The notes beneath the pieces were generated by a model. That model had not been told where the DNA came from and searched no databases. It was given only the letters and a program-made list of their open reading frames with translations. Source: Candidatus Obscuribacterales bacterium (lineage in GTDB: Bacteria > Cyanobacteriota > Vampirovibrionia > Obscuribacterales > Obscuribacteraceae). From it: a stretch of DNA of 64,000 nt. This document shows, one piece after another, positions 26,164-33,359 of this stretch. The DNA lies in assembly GCA_019747875.1 (NCBI GenBank), contig JAIEQI010000078.1, forward strand, positions 20,515-84,514. The letters run 5' to 3'. A program made the position numbers and the translations under genes. How positions within the stretch are numbered: position 1 is the first letter of the stretch; each line of letters opens with the position of its first letter.

Positions 26164-27204
26164 CTATTTGTTTACCCTGGTTAACTGCAATGCTGGAGGC
26201 TTCTTATCCTGTGCTGGAGCAAGGTCCAAATTAGCAACATACCAATCCTTCGTTTTCTGAACTCCGTCCTCAATCTTTACGGTTGGCTTATATCCAAGCG
26301 CAGCCAACTTTGAGATATCGGGACAGCGGCGCATGGTGCCACCAGCGGCGCCAGCACTCGTACCGATATTAACTTCAACATCAAATGATGCGGCGACGAC
26401 TTCTACTAAGCGTTTCACACTCAGCTCTTCCTGAGTCCCTATGTGATAAATCTGTTGGTTCTTGCCCTTTTGGAACATAGCCATCAAGCCAGCGGTAAAA
26501 TCGTCTATATAAACGAATGCGCGAGTCTCCTCTCCGCTGCCTTGGATTGGGAAGTCGAAACGACTCTTTGACGGTGAAGCATTCCTTTCGTCTTGAATAA
26601 TTTGATTTAGGCGCAGCACGAACTGCGGAATTACGTGTTCCCAGCCCATGTCTGGACCGTAGACATTATGCGGACGGAAGAGCAAGGTGCGCTCAAAATG
26701 TTTCCGTCCATAATTAATTGCCATCACTTCGCTGATCATCTTACCGGCCGCATACGAATAACGCGGGTTAAAAACATCCGGTATTATCAGCGGTGCCGAT
26801 TCATCGGTGGGGATCTGAGGGGGTGTTTGGTAGACCTCAGAACTAGAAGCAAGAACGAACTCCGAGACGGAGTTTTTTATCGCGGCATCAAGCACATTTA
26901 CCATGCCCTTAACACCAACGTCAAGCACAAGATCCGGCTTTGTGTAAAAGAATTCCGTTCCATTCACAAATGCAAGATGGAAGACAGAATCAATACCCTT
27001 GCAGGACTTATCCACCGCATCGCTATCGCGAATATCAGCCTCGAGAAATTCAAAATCCCCTGCGATATCTTTCAGCCTGCGACTGGCACCACGCGATTGA
27101 TTGTCGAGAACGCGAACCTGATGACCGGCATGAACAAGTGCCTTGACCAAAGAAGAGCCAATAAAGCCGGTACCGCCGGTTACAAGTATCGATTTACCGG
27201 ACAT
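26164..27204 (-). CDS. NAD-dependent epimerase/dehydratase (extended SDR)
   Basis: A 346-residue nucleotide-sugar SDR. It has the Gly motif ILVTGGTGFIGSSLVKAL, Asp-Asn at the end of strand 2 (VLDNQSRGA), ASSSEVYQTPP, YSYAAGK as YxxxK, and RPHNVYGPDMGWEHVIPQF. It is typical of UDP-sugar 4-epimerases and decarboxylases or related dehydratases. The ATG follows AAGAGGAAG and overlaps the end of the upstream dehydrogenase gene by 11 bases. With that UDP-sugar 6-dehydrogenase, a UDP-hexuronic acid epimerase or decarboxylase is a reasonable guess. The exact reaction cannot be read from the sequence. Confidence 0.88.
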   Translation of the reverse strand: MSGKSILVTGGTGFIGSSLVKALVHAGHQVRVLDNQSRGASRRLKDIAGDFEFLEADIRDSDAVDKSCKGIDSVFHLAFVNGTEFFYTKPDLVLDVGVKGMVNVLDAAIKNSVSEFVLASSSEVYQTPPQIPTDESAPLIIPDVFNPRYSYAAGKMISEVMAINYGRKHFERTLLFRPHNVYGPDMGWEHVIPQFVLRLNQIIQDERNASPSKSRFDFPIQGSGEETRAFVYIDDFTAGLMAMFQKGKNQQIYHIGTQEELSVKRLVEVVAASFDVEVNIGTSAGAAGGTMRRCPDISKLAALGYKPTVKIEDGVQKTKDWYVANLDLAPAQDKKPPALQLTRVNK

Positions 27205-28456
27205 TGCTTCCTCTTGCTGCTAGCGCTGGTGCGGTCGACTCAACGGCAAGCTTGCCGTCAAATTCCTTTTCGAAGAATCCCCAAATATCCACGATCGGCT
27301 TTCCTTTGAGATCGAGATTCTTATACTGAGAGTGTGGAGTGCAGAGGATGAATAGATCGGAATTCTCTAGAACATAATCGAGAGGCTTCAGCTCTGGATC
27401 AACGTTCACAAATGGATCCGTGGTAAGAACCTTTTTCGCGCGAAACTCCAGAGCCTTCTTTAACTTATAGCTGAGGGATGATCTAATGTCGTCGTTATCA
27501 GCCTTGAAAGCCATTCCGAGCAATCCGATCTTCAATTGCGAAAGATCGTAATCACGAGCGATCTCGTCAATTATGTAGAGAACAAGACCTTCGTTTACCA
27601 ACATTGCAGAGTGTCCGAGACTGAAGCGATTATTTGAAAACGCAGACAGTTGCATGGTGTCTTTGAATAAACAGGGTCCAGCAGCAAAGCCCGCCTTTGG
27701 AATGTTTTTAGCACGCGGATAATTATGACTCATACCTTTCAAAACGCGATAGTAATCAACACCCGCCGCACGAGTGATCATGTAAAACTCATTTGCTATC
27801 GCGAATTCTATGTAACGATATGCATTATTGAACAGCTTCGCGAACTCAGCCTCAATTGGCTTAAGTTCAACGACTTCCGGTGCCAACAAACCAAACAGTT
27901 TCTCTGCCTTTTGCTGCGCCTCTGGAGTGACACCACCAACCAGTTGAGGCAGTTTTTTTATTTCCTCAAGTCCTTTGCCCTGAACAACACGTTCCGGACA
28001 AAATGCAACCTGTAGCTCACGACCGTTTTCTTCAAGGTAGCGAGCCAACCAATCGGTTGTGTTTGGATACACCGTCGACCGCAGAATAAGAAGCTGCCCA
28101 TCCCGCAAATATGGCAGCAAATCATCGATGCAAGACTTGATTAGTTTGAAAACGGGATTGAGGAACTCGTCAACTGGTGTTCCGATCGTGATGATAACAA
28201 TGTCTGCTTTGCCGATATCTTCTTTTTTGGAAGTCAGCGCCAGCTTTCCTGATGCGAGGACATTCGGAAGAAGCTCTTCCATTCCATCTTCCATGAAAGG
28301 GACTTCGCCGGCAGAAATCCGCTTCAGCACAGCTTCGTTAATGTCATAAATGAGTGTTCGCTGCCCTTTCTCTGCTAAAGCAGCGGCTAAGGGCAAGCCA
28401 ACGTGACCAGCACCACCAATCACACAAACATCATACTCAAAAGCTAGGTTCTGCAT
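27194..28456 (-). CDS. Nucleotide-sugar 6-dehydrogenase (WbpA/WecC/Ugd family)
   Basis: A 420-residue UDP-sugar dehydrogenase that converts a UDP-hexose to the uronic acid using two NAD. It has VCVIGGAGHVGLPLAAALA, ADIVIITIGTPVDE, FCPERVVQGKG, NNAYRYIEFAIANEF, the catalytic cysteine in AAGPCLFKDTMQ, and the C-terminal LGMAFKADNDDIRSS. The pattern is nearer to UDP-GlcNAc/UDP-ManNAc dehydrogenases than to UDP-glucose ones. I start it at ATG 28456 (GGA eight bases upstream, right before the Rossmann strand); GTG at 28486 is possible. It heads the five-gene operon and would supply the UDP-hexuronic acid used by the WbpB/E/D-like enzymes at 1-2092. Confidence 0.9.
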   Translation of the reverse strand: MQNLAFEYDVCVIGGAGHVGLPLAAALAEKGQRTLIYDINEAVLKRISAGEVPFMEDGMEELLPNVLASGKLALTSKKEDIGKADIVIITIGTPVDEFLNPVFKLIKSCIDDLLPYLRDGQLLILRSTVYPNTTDWLARYLEENGRELQVAFCPERVVQGKGLEEIKKLPQLVGGVTPEAQQKAEKLFGLLAPEVVELKPIEAEFAKLFNNAYRYIEFAIANEFYMITRAAGVDYYRVLKGMSHNYPRAKNIPKAGFAAGPCLFKDTMQLSAFSNNRFSLGHSAMLVNEGLVLYIIDEIARDYDLSQLKIGLLGMAFKADNDDIRSSLSYKLKKALEFRAKKVLTTDPFVNVDPELKPLDYVLENSDLFILCTPHSQYKNLDLKGKPIVDIWGFFEKEFDGKLAVESTAPALAARGSNVR

Positions 28457-28725
28457 AAACGTTTCCGGAAAGCTACGACTTAGCACCCATCAGCAAGGAG
28501 TGCTTTTTGCAAGTTCAATTATAGATCTCAAAAGCGCATTAATAGCCAGCCTAACGATTGCTTAAGCTGCAGCGTAGTTCAAAAAACATGAAGGACGGAG
28601 AGATTCAGTAGATTACATAAGGGTTAGAAATGGGGGGAGGAGCATCAGCACGTCATTCTCCAATAGAACGACCGCATCAATGCGCCTCTTGCAAGACTGA
28701 ACAAAAATTTAAATTGAAAAACAAT

Positions 28726-29934
28726 TCAGTATAGCTTCTGCAGGCTACCGCTTCTCAAAAGTTCTGCTCTCAGAGCATCTGCCAGTACCTTGTTTCCGTA
28801 TTTCGAGAAGTGACATTGATAATACAAGGACTCTTTCTTGTCATAGTGCTTTTCGACAATGGCAGCACCTAAATCAAGGAATTTGATACCTGCTCTTGCA
28901 CAGGTCCGGCCTAACAAGTTCCTTTCCAGCCTGGCAGCGCTATCAGCCTCAAACGGCAGATAGGCAATGACGAATTGAACTTGGTGCTCTTTGCAGAGCC
29001 GTGCCATTTTTACAAGCAGCGCGTCAACTATTGGATAATAGAACTTTATGCACCTATCCGCATTGGCATTATTTATCAGCGATGCCGGTACACGAGTAGC
29101 CTGTGAGGAAGACTCCATTTTCGTGGCATGCTTTTGCAAATCAGCTGCGCTAGCTGAATCGAAAACATGTCCCAAAGAGCGCGTAAACTGCACTGACAGG
29201 CTTCCAATTACGCCCCAAATATGACTGTGCTCTCTTAGCCATTCGGTTGCGAGAATTCTCTTGCCCTCTTTCGTTTCAAGCCAATGATTCATAATCGTAT
29301 AGTCGGCGACAAGACCATCTTTTGAAATCAGAAAATATGGTCTGCAAATTTTCGGAAATATCTCATTTGGTTGAGGGATGACATCATAGGTTGAGTGATG
29401 TGGAAAAAACAAAACAACGATATCCGGATGAAATTCAATAACCTTATTTTGCAGACGCAGGAAAGTTTGTCCTATGTTTGAAGCACTCATACCAAAATTG
29501 AGAACTTCAAAGGGGCTTTTAAATTTCTGATTGAGCTTACCTTCAAGTATCGAGCACATCCGTTCTTCATGTTCCACTTGCAGTGCCTCAACGATTGAAT
29601 CACCAACCACCGCTATACGCACGGTTCCACGCTGTTTATCGAGAGTCCTCGGCTTGTCGCACATTCCATGACTATTGAAGCGCGTCCTAGAAAATCCTTC
29701 CCGGCGGAAAGTAATATTCTTGTCCGGCATTGCTTCAAAGCCATTTACAGGATGAGGCCGCAGAAAGTCTTGCTCGCCCAATCCTGCAAAAGCAAAACAA
29801 ATTTCAAGGACAATAATGCAAATTAGCAGAGCCAATATCATCTCGGTCAGCGTGCGGACGAGTCTTGCATTTACTACTGGCTTTGCGCCTTTGGATCCGG
29901 CGACAGGGTCGTTCTTAATTGTTGCAGAGTCCAT
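28726..29934 (-). CDS. SGNH-fold acyltransferase partner protein, paralogue 4
   Basis: A 402-residue protein built like the other three: one membrane span (about residues 31-50), GLGEQDFLRPHPVNGF, block I IAVVGDSIVEALQVE (Ser113), FEVLNFGMSASNIGQ and WLREHSHIWG. The C-terminal block is YYQCHFSKYGNKVL, with Gln again in place of Asp, as in paralogue 3. Unlike the others it has no MBOAT directly next to it. It lies 123 bp downstream of an AlgX/AlgJ-like gene, which itself follows an MBOAT, so this set would have two SGNH-type partners for one MBOAT. Likely O-acylation accessory; catalytic status is uncertain. Confidence 0.76.
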   Translation of the reverse strand: MDSATIKNDPVAGSKGAKPVVNARLVRTLTEMILALLICIIVLEICFAFAGLGEQDFLRPHPVNGFEAMPDKNITFRREGFSRTRFNSHGMCDKPRTLDKQRGTVRIAVVGDSIVEALQVEHEERMCSILEGKLNQKFKSPFEVLNFGMSASNIGQTFLRLQNKVIEFHPDIVVLFFPHHSTYDVIPQPNEIFPKICRPYFLISKDGLVADYTIMNHWLETKEGKRILATEWLREHSHIWGVIGSLSVQFTRSLGHVFDSASAADLQKHATKMESSSQATRVPASLINNANADRCIKFYYPIVDALLVKMARLCKEHQVQFVIAYLPFEADSAARLERNLLGRTCARAGIKFLDLGAAIVEKHYDKKESLYYQCHFSKYGNKVLADALRAELLRSGSLQKLY

Positions 29935-30057
29935 AGTTGAGGTAATCGTGGTTAGAACTGGAGAATGAATTGAACTGTTTTAACTGCGCAGAACAGTGCT
30001 TTATGAATCCTGCTCAATGAGGTTCGCTTGCCCTTCCTCGCGTTTCTCTTGTTGAGT

Positions 30058-31578
30058 TCATAAAGTCCGGAGCTTCCAAAGCGTGACTTCTGATTGATCG
30101 AACAACTTGATCTGCTTCACCACTTCAAAGCGTCCACTATTTTGAACGTAATCAGAAAGTTGGGACAAAGCTCGTTGGGACTCCTTGTCAGCTAATTTGC
30201 CCGAGTTTCCTATGCTCGTTTCCTGCGCTCCGGTTTTGGTTACATACCAACGGAAGTATTCCGCCGTTTTGGGATCAAAACTGACTTGTACACCAGCGTC
30301 AGTCCATTGCCTGCAATTGCTGGCTGTCACATTGCAATGCGGTGATCGCAAGACTTCTTGCAAGCGGAGCGAGTTAACTTCATTAGTGTGCGGGAGCACG
30401 CATAGCCACTCTTGTCCGTGGCCGCTAGTTGATTGTGTTTTTAGAGCATCAAGTATTTCATGTCGCCAATCATGCACCGGATACGGTACTAATTGCACGA
30501 CATGCCGCTCGACCACTTCTTGAATAACCAGATCAGGGTTCTCTGCCGCAACGAGATCTAAATCAACCGCCAAATCTGCTTGGCGCAACTGATATGCTGC
30601 ACGAGAGAAGTGAGCCGATAGATAAGGCTTTATTTGCTCACCAAAAGAATCGTGAAATACAACTGCACGGAGTCCCTGTCCTTTTTTTACAGCTTGACTA
30701 AAGGTCGAAATCTCGGTGGCATAGCCAGTTCCTTTACTAAACGCAGGCTTGACATTTTTATCAGCCAACTTAACCAAAGGAGCACTCTCTTTGACCCAGC
30801 CAAACAGCCCCATTAACTTTGTACAGTCGCCAGCACTAAAAGTTTCTTTGCTGATCTTAGCTCCCGAAAAAGCTATGGGCTGAATGCCTGGAATTGACGC
30901 ACTCAGCAAGGAAGCGATGTAACGGTCGGCAATGAAAGCGCCCAGTTCATTCCAATGAGTATCGGTCTTGAAATACAAACAGTTTCCTTCATTCTTATTT
31001 CCGATCAAAGGATCCTTCAAGTTGATAAAAGGAACATCCGGATACTGACCTAGATAACTAGACAATTGATCCAACCGGGTTCTCTTGGCTGTGAAAAGAG
31101 GGAAATATTCCGGGTAGATGCTTTGTTTGTTCGGTGCAACAACGAAGACATACTTGCGTCTCTGCTGCTCAAAGTATCTTGCTCTACCTGAAAGAACGTT
31201 CTTCCACTGCTCCAATTCAGCTTGCGTGTAGGGCTTCTCCGGCGCAGTCAAAATGCTTCCTGTCTCGCCCAGGAAATAGAGCCAACCGTTTTTTCCTACA
31301 AGGATATTAGGCGCATCGGACAGATCCCAAAATTTGAATCTAAACAGATTTCTTGTCTTCACTAACTCACTTCTGGAAAACAACCGATCATTAAAGTAAG
31401 CCTCGAAAGCTTGAGGAAATGCCAGCAAATTCTTTTTTGACAAGCGTGGCAACTTTGAAATCTTGCGGTTTTCATCAGTAAGAACCTCAGGAGGCGCGCA
31501 GAGCCAGGAGGCGACGGCAAAGAAAGCAATGAAGCTTAAGAAGCTGATGGAAAGAATCAAATTCATCGTCTTTTCCAT
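30058..31578 (-). CDS. AlgX/AlgJ-like polysaccharide O-acetyltransferase
   Basis: A 506-residue protein with an N-terminal membrane anchor or signal (residues ~6-27) and an AlgX/AlgJ SGNH-like domain. Motifs are LVGKNGWLYFLGE, FVVAPNKQSIYPE, FKTDTHWNELGAFIA with the catalytic DxH (Asp206, His208) and VFHDSFGEQIKPYLS with Ser311. These match the catalytic set known in AlgX. In alginate systems such proteins transfer acetyl groups to the polymer in the periplasm after AlgI moves them across the membrane. Its ATG follows the MBOAT stop within three bases. No alginate polymerase or epimerase genes are seen, so the polymer is probably different. Confidence 0.88.
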   Translation of the reverse strand: MEKTMNLILSISFLSFIAFFAVASWLCAPPEVLTDENRKISKLPRLSKKNLLAFPQAFEAYFNDRLFSRSELVKTRNLFRFKFWDLSDAPNILVGKNGWLYFLGETGSILTAPEKPYTQAELEQWKNVLSGRARYFEQQRRKYVFVVAPNKQSIYPEYFPLFTAKRTRLDQLSSYLGQYPDVPFINLKDPLIGNKNEGNCLYFKTDTHWNELGAFIADRYIASLLSASIPGIQPIAFSGAKISKETFSAGDCTKLMGLFGWVKESAPLVKLADKNVKPAFSKGTGYATEISTFSQAVKKGQGLRAVVFHDSFGEQIKPYLSAHFSRAAYQLRQADLAVDLDLVAAENPDLVIQEVVERHVVQLVPYPVHDWRHEILDALKTQSTSGHGQEWLCVLPHTNEVNSLRLQEVLRSPHCNVTASNCRQWTDAGVQVSFDPKTAEYFRWYVTKTGAQETSIGNSGKLADKESQRALSQLSDYVQNSGRFEVVKQIKLFDQSEVTLWKLRTL

Positions 31579-31580
31579 CG

Positions 31581-33095
31581 CTAGAACCTAAAGTAGATAA
31601 AGGGATTGTATGTGCCTGATGCGACTTCAAGAGTGCTCAAAGCAAAGATTGCCATCGCCCAGGCCGTTCGCATAGGCGACACCAATTGCTCTTTCCAAGC
31701 AGGCACAGCAGCAAGAATCTTGTGACCATACACGCGAAGCGGCAGAGAAAAGAACAGGGCAATCACAATCAAACAAGCAACTTCTGAGGTAAGGAAGGCT
31801 GCAATAGGATAACTCGAAGATTGAGCACCAAAGCCCAACATAGCCTTGTAAAACACCATGGCTTGAGGAAAACTTTCAGCCCGAAACAAAACCCATCCAA
31901 AGATTACGGCTAGTGCGACGTATGCATGATTCGCAACAATGGAAAGGACTGAATTGCTTTTGCCGGACGATGCTGGTGCGATCCCGGCAGCGCCGGCATT
32001 TTGTCGGCTTCCCGCTAGCCCCGATTGCGACGCTGTTTGTCGCCCTTTCTCGGATAGAAGTCGTTCCGCTCCCAGGAAACCACCGTGATAAAGCCCCCAT
32101 GCGACGAACTGCCAATTTGCACCGTGCCACAATCCACACAAGAAAAAGACTACAAGAAGATTCCAGCAAGTCCGCGACTCCGAAACCTTATTGCCGCCAA
32201 GCGGGATGTAGAGGTAGTCGCGAAACCAATTCGACAGCGACATATGCCAGCGCTGCCAGAATTCGCGCATGGATTTTGCCGAATACGGATGATTGAAATT
32301 CTCAGGTAATTTGAATCCGAAGAGCAAACCGAGACCAACAGCCATATCTGAATAGCCGCTGAAATCGAAGTAGATTTGGAACGTGTAGCAAATGGCTCCG
32401 AGCCAAGCAAGTTGCATTGTTATTTCCGAATGCGGTAGCTGAAAAATCTGGTCAGTCGGAATTGCAAGAGCGTTTGCAATCAGCATCTTCTTTCCGAGCC
32501 CGGTGACAAAGCGGCGTATGCCCTCTGTAAATTTATCCATATTGTGCGATCGCTGAGTAAGTTGGTCACACACATCGTGATAACGAACGATGGGTCCAGC
32601 AACAAGCTGGGGAAATAGCGAGATATACAGACCCATGTTAAATGGGTTTCGTTGAGCCGTAGCAGTACCGCGGAACACATCCACCACATATGACAAAGAG
32701 TGGAATACGAAAAACGAGATTCCGAGCGGAAGGTGGATTACGCCGAGATTAACCATTGGCATTTTTAGTGCCGCCAATACACCATTGGCATTTTCGGCCA
32801 GGAATCCGGCATATTTGAACCAGGCTAGAAGTCCCAGGTTGCCGATGATCGTAAGAGTGAGAATGAGCTTTCTGCTATTTGCTGATTTGCTATCCTCGAT
32901 CATCATTGCGGTGATGTAATTAACTGCAATTACCGAAAGCATGACCCAGCAATAGCTCAGCTCGCCCCAACTGTAGAAAAACAAGCTGGCCAGCAGCAAT
33001 ACAATATTGCGCCAAAAGATCGAGCGCGCACAAAAATAGACCAGCAATACAGCAGGCAAAAATAGAAATAGAAAAATGCAGGAGCTAAATAGCAT
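31581..33095 (-). CDS. MBOAT membrane O-acyltransferase (AlgI-like), copy 4
   Basis: MBOAT protein of about 504 residues. Hallmarks are LPLGISFFVFHSLSYVVDV, FPQLVAGPIVRYHDV, FSGYSDMAVGLGLLFGF, FWQRWHMSLSNWFRDYLYIPLGG and LCGLWHGANWQFVAWG. It is the most AlgI-like of the four and is paired with the AlgX/AlgJ-like gene. A cytoplasmic-loop linker (AGSRQNAGAAGIAPASSG) is encoded by a REP-like element at 31986-32008. I start at ATG 33095 (MLFSS, as in the paralogues); a TTG four codons earlier is possible. Confidence 0.92.
   Translation of the reverse strand: MLFSSCIFLFLFLPAVLLVYFCARSIFWRNIVLLLASLFFYSWGELSYCWVMLSVIAVNYITAMMIEDSKSANSRKLILTLTIIGNLGLLAWFKYAGFLAENANGVLAALKMPMVNLGVIHLPLGISFFVFHSLSYVVDVFRGTATAQRNPFNMGLYISLFPQLVAGPIVRYHDVCDQLTQRSHNMDKFTEGIRRFVTGLGKKMLIANALAIPTDQIFQLPHSEITMQLAWLGAICYTFQIYFDFSGYSDMAVGLGLLFGFKLPENFNHPYSAKSMREFWQRWHMSLSNWFRDYLYIPLGGNKVSESRTCWNLLVVFFLCGLWHGANWQFVAWGLYHGGFLGAERLLSEKGRQTASQSGLAGSRQNAGAAGIAPASSGKSNSVLSIVANHAYVALAVIFGWVLFRAESFPQAMVFYKAMLGFGAQSSSYPIAAFLTSEVACLIVIALFFSLPLRVYGHKILAAVPAWKEQLVSPMRTAWAMAIFALSTLEVASGTYNPFIYFRF
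31986..32008. repeat. REP-like palindromic element inside MBOAT gene
   Basis: GGCAGCGCCGGCATTTTGTC plus GGC matches the element at 12606-12628 at most positions, including the flanking GATCC and CGGCTTC. It is read in frame within a loop of the MBOAT protein. Confidence 0.6.
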
Positions 33096-33359
33096 TTCGA
33101 GCGCCAATCAAGACTTCGGCAATTTGTCATGATAAAAGAATCCAGCTTGAGTTTCATTACCAAGTATTCAAGTAGCCCAGGGAACGGGTCCCTTCGTCCA
33201 TAAAGTCTAATTAATCAACGCCGCAGGCTGCCCTCAAAAGCACCCACAATTCTTCTCATTTTTGCAAAAGAAAGAATGCGCTACACTTCAGCCTTATCGG
33301 GCATGTGCAATCCTTTTTGAGCTTTCGCCTGCTTATACTCGACTGATTTTTCGAGCATT

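Noticed and set aside
26635..27309. 224-codon plus-strand frame
   Set aside because: Lies wholly opposite the well-supported SDR gene and the end of the dehydrogenase gene; no domain and no ribosome site.
30058..33095. Alginate biosynthesis locus
   Set aside because: AlgI- and AlgX/J-like proteins are present, but no Alg8 polymerase, AlgG epimerase, AlgL lyase or AlgE porin is seen; the acylation module alone does not define alginate.
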